Assembly (NCBI RefSeq): GCF_029968015.1
Contig: NZ_JASCIS010000019.1
Coordinates: 99,922 to 163,921, forward strand
Length of the DNA stretch: 64,000 nucleotides
Origin: Streptomyces luteolus
Lineage (GTDB): Bacteria; Actinomycetota; Actinomycetes; Streptomycetales; Streptomycetaceae
Direction: 5' to 3'
A program made the translations under genes and the position numbers. A model generated the notes under the pieces. It was given only the letters and a program-made list of their open reading frames with translations, was not told where the DNA came from and did not search any database. Positions 47,185 through 54,952 of the stretch are shown here, piece by piece (position 1 is the stretch's first letter; every line of letters starts with the position of its first letter).

Positions 47185-49146
47185 TCAGTCTGTGTGCTTG
47201 GCGAGGCGGGTGATGCCGGCCGCGCGGTAGGCGTCCGCCTCCTCCAGGGTCTCGTTGGCCAGGAGGGCCTCGGCGAGGGCGTCCAACTGGTCGCGGTGGT
47301 CGCGGAGTTGGCGGCAGGCGCTCTCGTAGCACTCGTCGACGATGCGGCGCATCTCGCCGTCGATGGTGTCGAGGGTCTCGGGGGCGGCGGAGAGGCCGTA
47401 GGCCTGCTGGGCGTCGCCCGGGAGGGCGGAGAGGCGGCCGACGCGTTCGCTCATGCCCCAGCGGCCGACCATGCCGCGGACGATGCTGGTGACCTGTTCG
47501 AGGTCGTTCTCGGCGCCGGTGGTGACGACGCCGAAGACGACCTGCTCGGCCGCCATGCCGCCGAGCGCGCCGATGATGCGGCCGCGCAGATACTCCTCGG
47601 TGTACGCGTACCTGTCGGCCTCCGGGGTGGAGAGGGTGACGCCGAGGGCGCGGCCGCGGGGCACGATGGTGATCTTGCGGACCGGGTCGGCGCCGGGCTG
47701 CAGCATGCCGAGCAGGGCGTGCCCGGACTCGTGGTATGCGGTGCGGCGGCGCTCCTCGTCGGGCATCACCAGGGGCCGCTCGGCGCCGAGTTGGACCTTT
47801 TCCAGGGCGTCGGAGAGGTCGGATCCGGTGACCTGGGGCTGCTGGCGTTTGACGGCGAGGAGGGCGGCCTCGTTGGCGAGGTTGGCGAGGTCGGCTCCGG
47901 TCATTCCGGGGGTGGTACGGGCGACCTGGGCGAGGTCGACGTCGCGTGCGAGCGGGATGTCCCGGGTGTGGATCTTCAGGATGGCCTCGCGGCCCTTGCG
48001 GTCGGGCGGGCTGACCATGACCGTGCGGTCGAAGCGGCCCGGCCGGGTGAGGGCGGGGTCGAGGACGTCGGCGCGGTTGGTGGCGGCGATGACGACGACG
48101 CCCTCGGAGCCGGTGAAGCCGTCCATCTCGGTGAGGATCTGGTTGAGGGTCTGCTCGCGCTCGTCGTGGCCGCCCATGCCGGAGCCGCCGCCGCGGGCCC
48201 GCCCGATGGTGTCGATCTCGTCGATGAAGATGATCGCGGGGGCCACCTTGCGGGCCTCGGCGAAGAGTTCCCGTACGCGGGAGGCGCCGACGCCGACGAT
48301 CATCTCGATGAACTCCGAGGCGGAGGCCGAGAAGAACGGCACGCCGGCCTCGCCCGCGACGGCCCGCGCGAGCAGTGTCTTGCCGGTGCCGGGCGGGCCC
48401 GCGAGGAGGACGCCGCCGGGCATGCGGGCGCCCATCTTCCGGTAGCTGTCGGGGTTCTTGAGGAAGTCGACGACGTCGTTGAGCTCGCCCTCGACCTCGT
48501 CGATGCCCGCGACGTCCGCGAACGTGGTGCGCTTGCCTGCCTCCAACTCGACCGGTTTCGGCGGCTGCTTGCGCCCGAGCATGCCGCCCGCGCCGCCGCC
48601 CAGGCCGCCCGCCGCCATCCGCCGGGCCATGAACACCCACAGGGCGACGAGCAGCAGGATCGGCAGGAGGGAGATCAGCAGGTTGGTAAGGAGGCTGGGC
48701 TCCTTGTAGACGGGCTCGGCGGTGACGGTGACCTTCGCCTTGGTGAGCTCGTCCCAGAGCTGGTCGTCGGCGAAGCTGGGCCGCTGCGTGGCGAACTTGT
48801 CGTACGTGCCCTTCTCGCCCTCGGGTGCGTCCACGGCCTTCTTCAGGTCGCCCTGGATCTGGTCGCCCTTGGCGTAGATCTTCGAGACGTTGCCGGCCGT
48901 GACCTGCTTACTGAACTCGGTGTACGAGATCTTGGTGGGCGGCGCGTCCCCGAAGAGCGACAGCAGCAGGTTGGTGAGGAGGAAGACGAGCAGCGCGGTC
49001 CAGATCAGGCCGCGCCAGCTCACCTTCTTCTTCGGTGGCGGGGGCGGCGGTGCGCCCTCCGAGCGCCACGGCTGGTCGGTCCGGTCGCGGGGAGGCACAG
49101 GGCTGGTCACGCTGGCCATTATTGGCGGAGCGGACATACCAGGCAT
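47185..49146 (-). CDS. ftsH: ATP-dependent zinc metalloprotease FtsH
   Basis: 653 residues. The ATG at 49146 has GGAAAG eight bases upstream; internal ATGs at 49137 and 49119 are alternatives. Two helices (GLIWTALLVFLLTNLLLSLF and LLTNLLISLLPILLLVALWV) flank an extracytoplasmic domain. The AAA domain has GPPGTGKT, FIDEID, and the second region of homology TRPGRFDR. The protease site HESGH and a downstream Asp ligand (TTGAENDLEQVT) follow. Membrane-bound quality-control protease. It is divergent from the yhf-like cluster. Confidence 0.95.
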   Translation of the reverse strand: MPGMSAPPIMASVTSPVPPRDRTDQPWRSEGAPPPPPPKKKVSWRGLIWTALLVFLLTNLLLSLFGDAPPTKISYTEFSKQVTAGNVSKIYAKGDQIQGDLKKAVDAPEGEKGTYDKFATQRPSFADDQLWDELTKAKVTVTAEPVYKEPSLLTNLLISLLPILLLVALWVFMARRMAAGGLGGGAGGMLGRKQPPKPVELEAGKRTTFADVAGIDEVEGELNDVVDFLKNPDSYRKMGARMPGGVLLAGPPGTGKTLLARAVAGEAGVPFFSASASEFIEMIVGVGASRVRELFAEARKVAPAIIFIDEIDTIGRARGGGSGMGGHDEREQTLNQILTEMDGFTGSEGVVVIAATNRADVLDPALTRPGRFDRTVMVSPPDRKGREAILKIHTRDIPLARDVDLAQVARTTPGMTGADLANLANEAALLAVKRQQPQVTGSDLSDALEKVQLGAERPLVMPDEERRRTAYHESGHALLGMLQPGADPVRKITIVPRGRALGVTLSTPEADRYAYTEEYLRGRIIGALGGMAAEQVVFGVVTTGAENDLEQVTSIVRGMVGRWGMSERVGRLSALPGDAQQAYGLSAAPETLDTIDGEMRRIVDECYESACRQLRDHRDQLDALAEALLANETLEEADAYRAAGITRLAKHTD

Positions 49147-49226
49147 GTCGAGCTTTCCATCCGCGGGTGCCTGGGTTTCCGGGATCCTGGCTGCCGTCGC
49201 GCTTCCGCCGAATCACTGAGGGCTTC

Positions 49227-49607
49227 ATGGACGAACCGCTCGCGCTCCGCATCCGGTTGTTCCGTGACACCGGCCAGGTCCGCCCCCAGGTGGCGGAGTT
49301 CGTGACGGCCGAGCTGGCCGGGCTCGCGGCCGAGGGCCACACCGTCAGCGAGGAGAGCGCGGGGCTGCTCACCAGCCATCTGCTGCTCGCCCTGACCCGG
49401 CTTCTCGACGGCGAGCCGATCGCGGAGTTCCCCACGGACGAGCAGGTCGCGGCGGAGCTGGCCGCGCACCCCGAGGCGGTCGCCCGCGCCCGTGCCGTCG
49501 CCGCCCGCGCGCGGCGGGAACTCGGGGCCCGCCTGCCCGAGTCGGAGGTCAACTTCCTGGGGCTGCACCTGGCCGTGCTCGCCCGGCACTCCATCCACCG
49601 ATCGTGA
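49227..49607 (+). CDS. PRD-domain protein (YhfY-like)
   Basis: 126 residues from the ATG at 49227 with GAGGG upstream. A single PTS-regulation-domain-like helical bundle with two histidine positions (GLLTSHLLLALTRLLDGEPI and NFLGLHLAVLARHSIHRS). No DNA- or RNA-binding domain is fused. In E. coli the corresponding yhfY gene encodes a stand-alone PRD protein of the yhf operon. Possible sensor or adaptor; phosphorylation is speculative. First gene of a coupled five-gene run on the strand opposite its flanks. Confidence 0.75.
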   Translation: MDEPLALRIRLFRDTGQVRPQVAEFVTAELAGLAAEGHTVSEESAGLLTSHLLLALTRLLDGEPIAEFPTDEQVAAELAAHPEAVARARAVAARARRELGARLPESEVNFLGLHLAVLARHSIHRS

Positions 49608-49618
49608 AGGGGCTCCCC

Positions 49619-49978
49619 ATGGCGAAGATCCTCACCGGCGGCGTCGGCAAGACCGAGGTGGCCGAGGCGGTACGGCGGCTCGGCCTGGACGGCGTGGAGG
49701 TGACCGTCTCCGGCGACATGGACGCCGCGCTCCTGCTGCGCGACGGCCGCGCCGACTACTACCTCGGCACCTGCCACACCGGCGCCGGCGCCTCCCTCGG
49801 CGTCCTTGTCGGCCTGCTGGGACAGCCCGCCTGTCACACGTTCGGCCGTGGCGTGCCGAGCGCGGACGAGGTGGAGGCGCTGCTCGCCGAGGGCAAGCGG
49901 GTCTTCGGGTTCGCGCTCGACCGGGCCGAGGCGGTCGCCCCGCTCGTGGCCCGCGCGATCTCCGTACGGGCCGAGTGA
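49619..49978 (+). CDS. DUF2620 protein (YhfU-like)
   Basis: 119 residues, ATG at 49619 after GAAGGGG. MAKILTGGVGKTEVAEAVRR, RADYYLGTCHTGAGASLGVL, and GLLGQPACHTFGRGVPSADE: a conserved Gly-rich segment with a Cys-His pair characteristic of DUF2620. Function is unknown; known members are always next to the YhfT-like membrane protein. Its stop overlaps the start of the next gene (GTGA). Confidence 0.85.
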   Translation: MAKILTGGVGKTEVAEAVRRLGLDGVEVTVSGDMDAALLLRDGRADYYLGTCHTGAGASLGVLVGLLGQPACHTFGRGVPSADEVEALLAEGKRVFGFALDRAEAVAPLVARAISVRAE

Positions 49979-51300
49979 CCGTGAGCGCCGCGGCCGGGCT
50001 CGCCCTCTCGCTGCCGCAGCAGCTCACGGTCGTCGCGCTCTGTGCGCTGACCGCGTTCGTCGCGCATCTGGCGCTCGCCGTGTTCAACGACGGCGTACGG
50101 CCGTTCCTGCTCGACTTCGTCCAGGGCCGCAGCACCCGCGCCGCGACCACGGCGGTGGCGTTCGGCCTGTCGGCGGGGTTTGTGTTCGGGCTCGGGGCGC
50201 CGATGGCGCTGGCGTCCGGGGTGCTCAACCCGTGGCTGCTGTTCCTGCCCACCGACGTCCTCGGCATCCTCGCGCCGAAGAAGTGGCTGGGGCCGCTGCT
50301 CGGGGCGGGCTGGGGCGCGGTGGTCGTGTTCGGTCTGGGCGGCGCGAACGAGCTGGCGCACGATCTGCCCGTCGACTTCCTGACCGCGATGCGGGAGATG
50401 TCGACGCCGATCCTGTACCTGTTCACGCTGTTCCCGGTGCTCGCCGTGACCCGGCAGTTCGGGCGGTGGCGCGGCGCGGTGGTCGGCGTGGTCGAACTCG
50501 CCCTCGTCGTCCTGACCTCGAAGCTGTGGCCGGGCATGTTCCCCGGTGCCCTGGCGATGGCGGTGGGGGTGCTGCTGCTGATCGGCTTCGCCGTCGCCAA
50601 GGACGTACGGCGGAAGGGGACGCGGGAGGCGCCCACGGCTGCCGCCGACGACCCCATGGCCTCGCTGTTCAGCGCCGGTGCGGCCCGGCTCCGCCGCCAT
50701 CTGCCGCTGTTCATGCTGCTCGGCGCCGGGATCTGCGTGCTCGCCCAGCTGAAGGTGTTCGGCGGCGGCGAGGCCACGAGTTTCCTGATCGCGAAAGGGC
50801 AGTACGCGGAGGCCGCGCAGGTCGACTTCTACCGGGCGTTCGGTTTCGTCCCGCTGATCGCGACGACCGCGCTCGCCTCGGGCGCGTACGGCATCGCCGG
50901 GTTCACGCTCGCGTACCCGATCGGCTATCTGATGCCGAACCCGCTGCTCGCGGCGGTGGCGGGAGCAGCGGTGTTCGCCGTGGAGGTGCTGGCCCTGGCG
51001 TCGATCGGGCGGGTGCTCGGGCGGCTGCCGAGCGTGCGGGACTCCTCGGAGCAGCTGCGGGCCGCGATCGGGGAGGCGCTGGGGCTCGCGATCCTCTTCG
51101 GCTCGCTGATGGCCGCGCACGCGATGGGCGGCGGGCTCGGCATCCTCATCTGCGGCGGCCTCTATCTCCTGAACGAGGCGATGGGCCGCCCGGTCGTACG
51201 GATGGCGGCGGCGCCGACGGCGGTGATCGTGGGCGGTGTGCTGCTCAATCTCCTGTACTGGCTGGATCTGTTCACGCCCCTCGCCCGGGTGAAGGGGTGA
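49975..51300 (+). CDS. YhfT-like polytopic membrane protein
   Basis: 441 residues from the GTG at 49975 (GTGA overlap); a GTG at 49981 is an alternative. About ten to twelve helices, for example LTVVALCALTAFVAHLALAV and AVVGVVELALVVLTSKLWPG and VFAVEVLALASIGRVLGRLP. Characteristic family pieces are FNDGVRPFLLDFVQGRSTR, VLGILAPKKWLGPLLGAGWG, and AHAMGGGLGILICGGLYLLN. The length and the neighbours fit E. coli YhfT, a predicted permease of unknown substrate. Likely imports or exports the compound handled by the downstream enzymes. Confidence 0.85.
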   Translation: MTVSAAAGLALSLPQQLTVVALCALTAFVAHLALAVFNDGVRPFLLDFVQGRSTRAATTAVAFGLSAGFVFGLGAPMALASGVLNPWLLFLPTDVLGILAPKKWLGPLLGAGWGAVVVFGLGGANELAHDLPVDFLTAMREMSTPILYLFTLFPVLAVTRQFGRWRGAVVGVVELALVVLTSKLWPGMFPGALAMAVGVLLLIGFAVAKDVRRKGTREAPTAAADDPMASLFSAGAARLRRHLPLFMLLGAGICVLAQLKVFGGGEATSFLIAKGQYAEAAQVDFYRAFGFVPLIATTALASGAYGIAGFTLAYPIGYLMPNPLLAAVAGAAVFAVEVLALASIGRVLGRLPSVRDSSEQLRAAIGEALGLAILFGSLMAAHAMGGGLGILICGGLYLLNEAMGRPVVRMAAAPTAVIVGGVLLNLLYWLDLFTPLARVKG

Positions 51301-52319
51301 CCGGCGCCGTGCGGCCCTTGCTGCGGACCGTCCTCGGCCCCCTCTCCCCCGCCGACGTACGCGGCCCCGTCCTGCCGCACGAGCATCTCGCCGTCGACCT
51401 GGACCGCGCCGGTGACCGCGCCGCCGTCCTCGACCCGGCCACGCACGGCCCGTACGTCGCCGCCGAACTGGCCGCGCTGCGCGCCGAGTTCGGGCTCGGT
51501 CTGGTCGTGGAGCTGAGCTGCCGCGGGATGGGCCGGGACCCGCGCGCCCTCGCCCGGATCTCGATCGCCGCGCGGGTGCCGGTCGTGGCGGCCACCGGCT
51601 GGTACTACGAGCCGTTCCACCCACCCGAGGTCGGCGGCCGCGACGTCGAAGAGCTCACCCGGGTTCTGCTCCAGGAGATCGACGAGGAGATCGGCACCGG
51701 CCCCGACGGAACCCGCGCCGACGAAACCCGCCCCGGGCCCGACCCCACCCCGCGCCGCGGCACCCGCGTCCGCCCCGGCGTCATCGGCGAGGTGGGCAGC
51801 CACGGCGACTCCCCGAGCCCGGCCGAGGCCCGCTGTCTGCGCGCCGCCGCCGCGGCCGCCCGTGCGCGGGGCCTGTCCGTGGCGACCCACGCCCGGCTGG
51901 GGCGCGGCGGCCTCGCCCAGCTGGAGCTGCTCACCGGCGCGGGCCTCGACCCGCACCGCGTCGCGATCGGCCACCAGGATCTGCTCGACGAGCCGTCCGT
52001 GCACCGGGAGTTGGCGGCGGCGGGTGCGTACGTCGCGTTCGACACCGTCGGCAAGGAGCGCTACCGCAGCGACAGCGACCGGCTGCGGCTGCTGCTCGCC
52101 CTGCTCGACGCCGGGCACGCCGACCGGGCCCTGCTCAGCTGCGACATCTCCCGGCACGCGTATCTGGAGTCGGCGGGCGGGCACGGTTACGGGCACCTGT
52201 TCCGGTGCTTCCTCGGCCGGGTGCGGGCGGCGGGCGTGGGCGAGGAGCTGATCGATCTGATGACCCGGCGCAATCCGCTGCGGTTCCTGACCGGAGGGAC
52301 GGGTGACCCGACCCCATGA
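51297..52319 (+). CDS. Phosphotriesterase-related protein (Php/YhfV-like)
   Basis: 340 residues, GTG start at 51297 overlapping the previous stop. Amidohydrolase-fold metal ligands are visible: LPHEHL (HxH), IGEVGSHGDS (Glu replacing the carboxylated Lys, as in E. coli Php), VATHARLGRGG, IGHQDL, and LSCDISRHAYL (Asp). AATGWYYEPFHPPEV matches the Php GYY motif. A Pro/Arg-rich insert near residues 130-155 (GTGPDGTRADETRPGPDPTP) lengthens a loop relative to E. coli Php. Probably hydrolyses a phospho- or acyl-ester of an amino compound; not a real paraoxonase. Confidence 0.87.
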   Translation: MTGAVRPLLRTVLGPLSPADVRGPVLPHEHLAVDLDRAGDRAAVLDPATHGPYVAAELAALRAEFGLGLVVELSCRGMGRDPRALARISIAARVPVVAATGWYYEPFHPPEVGGRDVEELTRVLLQEIDEEIGTGPDGTRADETRPGPDPTPRRGTRVRPGVIGEVGSHGDSPSPAEARCLRAAAAAARARGLSVATHARLGRGGLAQLELLTGAGLDPHRVAIGHQDLLDEPSVHRELAAAGAYVAFDTVGKERYRSDSDRLRLLLALLDAGHADRALLSCDISRHAYLESAGGHGYGHLFRCFLGRVRAAGVGEELIDLMTRRNPLRFLTGGTGDPTP

Positions 52320-53449
52320 CGACACACAGTGACATCACGTATCCCGAGGGCCCCCGGCTCCCCGCCACGCACCCCCTCCCCACGATCCCCCTGGACGACG
52401 CGATCGCCCGCCAGTTCCGGCTTCTGGAGTGCACGGCCGCGCACTTCGACGGCCGGGACCTGTTCGCGTCCGACGTCGGGGTCGTACCGGAGCTGGGGCG
52501 TCCGCGTACCACCGCGCGCGTGGAGGCGGTGCTCGCGGACTTCTTCGGCGCCGAGGACGCGGCCCTGGTGCAGGGCGCCGGTACGGGCGCGATCCGCGCG
52601 GCCCTCTCCCAGGTCACCGGCCCGCTCCTGATCCATGACGCGCCGCCGTACCGCACCACCGAGGTGACCCTGCGCGTCCTGGGCACCGAGACGGTACGGG
52701 TCGACCTCAACGACCCCGACGCGCTCCGGCTCGCCCTGTCCGAGTCCGGCCCGTCCCGGTTCGCCTGGGCGTACGTCCAGCACACCCGGCAGCGGCTTGC
52801 CGACTCGTACGATCCGGGAGCGGTGCTCGCGGCGTGCCGGGCGGCCGGGGTGCGGACCGTGGTGGACGACAACTACGCCGTGCTCCGGGTGCCGCGCTGC
52901 GGGGTCGAGCTCGGTGCGGACGCCTCCTGCTTCTCGCTGTTCAAGCTGCACGGGCCGGAGGGTGTGGGGCTCGTGGCGGGGGCGCGCGACCTGGTCGGGA
53001 AGGTGCGGCGCGACAACTACTCGGGCGGCGGCCAGGTCCAGGGCCACCAGGCGCTCGACGCGCTGCGGGCCCTCACGCACGTACCGGTGATGTGGGCGCT
53101 GCAGTCGCAGGTCGGCGCGGAGGTGGCCGCGCGGCTCGCGGCGGGCGAGGTCGAGGGGGTCGCGGGGGTGCGGATCGCCAACGCGCAGGACCGCTGCCTG
53201 CTTGTGCGGCTGACGGCTCCGGTGGCCCGCGCGCTGCCGGAGACCGCCGCCCGGCACGGCGCGGCGCCGCATCCGGTGGGCGCCGACTCCCGTTACGAGA
53301 TCGCCCCGTTGTTCTACCGCCTGTCCGGCTCGTCCCTGGCCGACGCCCCGGAACTCGCCGACTGGACGGTCCGCGTCAACCCGATGCGCGCGGGCGCGGA
53401 CCTGGTCGTGGACATCCTGCGCCGCGCCCTGGCCGAACTCATCCGCTAG
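52316..53449 (+). CDS. YhfS-like PLP-dependent enzyme (aminotransferase fold I)
   Basis: 377 residues, ATGA overlap with the previous gene. The core strongly resembles E. coli YhfS: RPRTTARVEAVLADFFGAED, LVQGAGTGAIRAAL, AYVQHTRQRLADSYDPG, VVDDNYAVLRVPRCG (PLP Asp), FSLFKLHGPEGVGLVAG (Schiff-base Lys), NYSGGGQVQGHQALDALRAL, and YEIAPLFYRLSG. Aminotransferase, lyase or transferase activity is possible. Its TAG stop is part of the CTAG at which the MITE-like element inserted. Confidence 0.87.
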   Translation: MTTHSDITYPEGPRLPATHPLPTIPLDDAIARQFRLLECTAAHFDGRDLFASDVGVVPELGRPRTTARVEAVLADFFGAEDAALVQGAGTGAIRAALSQVTGPLLIHDAPPYRTTEVTLRVLGTETVRVDLNDPDALRLALSESGPSRFAWAYVQHTRQRLADSYDPGAVLAACRAAGVRTVVDDNYAVLRVPRCGVELGADASCFSLFKLHGPEGVGLVAGARDLVGKVRRDNYSGGGQVQGHQALDALRALTHVPVMWALQSQVGAEVAARLAAGEVEGVAGVRIANAQDRCLLVRLTAPVARALPETAARHGAAPHPVGADSRYEIAPLFYRLSGSSLADAPELADWTVRVNPMRAGADLVVDILRRALAELIR

Positions 53450-53698
53450 GCCCTGTCTTCAATCTCCCTCCCCCAGCTACCGCTGGGAGGTGCCCCCAGC
53501 CCGGCGACGCCATGCACGCTCCCCCAGCCTCCGGCCGGGGGGACCCCCACTCGCCGCACCGGGCAAGCGCCCAAGTACGTCCAGTACGAGGGCGCCTGCC
53601 CGGCACGCCGAGAGCACGCACTGGGGGCACCCCCGGCCGAAGGCTGGGGGAGCCGCCGGGCCGCCCTTCGGGCGACGACGGGAGACTGAAGACAGGAC
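53450..53698. mobile_element. MITE-like element with 20-bp terminal inverted repeats at the yhfS stop
   Basis: Left end AGGCCCTGTCTTCAATCTCC (from 53448) and the complement of the right end, AGGTCCTGTCTTCAGTCTCC, match at all but two positions. CTAG is present at both borders (53446-53449 and 53699-53702), consistent with target duplication or shared ends. The inside has no ORF, only nested CTCCCCCA/TGGGGG hairpins. Removing the element leaves the yhfS TAG followed by CCGCGCAGGAGGCCGCCC and the yhfX GTG. Confidence 0.75.
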
Positions 53699-53720
53699 CT
53701 AGCCGCGCAGGAGGCCGCCC

Positions 53721-54932
53721 GTGTTCCTGAACTCCGTGGTCGCCCGCAACTCCGCCCTCGTGGACGCCGCCGTGGAGCTGCACGGCCGGGGTGCGATCCC
53801 GCCGGACACGTACGTCATCGACCTGGACGCGGTCGAGGCGAACGCCGCGCTGCTCGCCGCCGAGGCCGGGCGCCTGCGGCTCGGCCTGTGGTTCGTGGTC
53901 AAGCAGATCGGCCGCAACCCCGAGCTGATCAGGGCGATCGCCCGGCACATCCCCCGGTACGCGGCCATCGACGCTCCCGAGGCCGACGCCCTGCACACGG
54001 CGGGCGCCCGCGCGGGCAACCTCGGCCATCTCGTGCAGATCCCGCGCCGCGCCCTGCCCGCGCTCCTGGCCCGGCGGCCCGAGGCGGTCACGGTGTACGA
54101 CCTGGACAACGCCCGCGCGGTCGCGGACGCGGCCCGCGAACTCGGCTTCGTACAGGACGTGTTGATACGCGTCGCGGGCACGGCGGACGCCACGTTCCCC
54201 GGCCAGGAGGGCGGCGTTCCGCTCGCGGGCCTGGAGGCGTTCGCGGCGGCCGTGGAGCAGCTGGACGGGCTGCGGATCGCGGGCGTCACGGCCTTCCCGT
54301 GCGTACGCTGCGACCTCTCGACCGGCACCCCCGTACCGACTCCGAACCTCCAACTCGCCCTGGAAGCACGGACGTTCCTGTCCGCCCGAGGCCATGGCCC
54401 ACTCAAGCTGAGCGCCCCCGGCGCGACCTGCGCGGCCACGCTCCCCCTGCTCGCCGCACACGGCGCCACCCACGGCGAGCCCGGCCACGCCCTGACCGGC
54501 ACGACCCCGCTGCACGCCGTCGGCCTTCATCAGCCGGAACGGCCCGCGTACGTGTACGTCACCGAGGTCGCGCACACGCTCGCCGACGGCCGTCCCGCCC
54601 TGTTCGGCGGCGGCTTCTACCCGCGCGGCGGTGTCGAGTCGGCCCTGCTCCCGCGCACCGGGGAACGCCTCCCGGTCCTGGAGGCGCCGCCCGGGCACAT
54701 CGACTACTACCGCCTGCTCGCCCCTGGCCGCTCCACGTCCCGCCCCCGCCTCGGCGATACGGCGGTCCTCGCGTTCCGCACCCAGATGTTCGTCACCCGC
54801 AGCACGGTCGCGGTCGTCGCGGACCTGTCCCGCGCCGCGCCCCGCCTGGTCGGGCTCTACGACTCCTACGGGCGCCCGGTCCCGTACGGACGACCGAGTC
54901 CGGGCCGCCGTGCAGGCGACCCGGACCCGTAG
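53721..54932 (+). CDS. YhfX-like PLP protein (alanine-racemase N-domain)
   Basis: 403 residues, GTG start at 53721 behind AGGAGG. A fold-III PLP barrel: YVIDLDAVEANAALLAAEAG, PLP lysine in LWFVVKQIGRNPELI, PRYAAIDAPEADALHTAGAR, LSAPGATCAATLPLLAAHGA, and GEPGHALTGTTPLHAV. The C-terminal domain has ALFGGGFYPRGGVESALL and VLAFRTQMFVTRSTVAVV. Matches E. coli YhfX in order of motifs. Likely racemase or decarboxylase-like enzyme acting on the same compound as the YhfS homologue. It ends 20 bases from the convergent ffh stop. Confidence 0.85.
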   Translation: MFLNSVVARNSALVDAAVELHGRGAIPPDTYVIDLDAVEANAALLAAEAGRLRLGLWFVVKQIGRNPELIRAIARHIPRYAAIDAPEADALHTAGARAGNLGHLVQIPRRALPALLARRPEAVTVYDLDNARAVADAARELGFVQDVLIRVAGTADATFPGQEGGVPLAGLEAFAAAVEQLDGLRIAGVTAFPCVRCDLSTGTPVPTPNLQLALEARTFLSARGHGPLKLSAPGATCAATLPLLAAHGATHGEPGHALTGTTPLHAVGLHQPERPAYVYVTEVAHTLADGRPALFGGGFYPRGGVESALLPRTGERLPVLEAPPGHIDYYRLLAPGRSTSRPRLGDTAVLAFRTQMFVTRSTVAVVADLSRAAPRLVGLYDSYGRPVPYGRPSPGRRAGDPDP

Positions 54933-54952
54933 GACTGAACCGTTCGGTGGGC

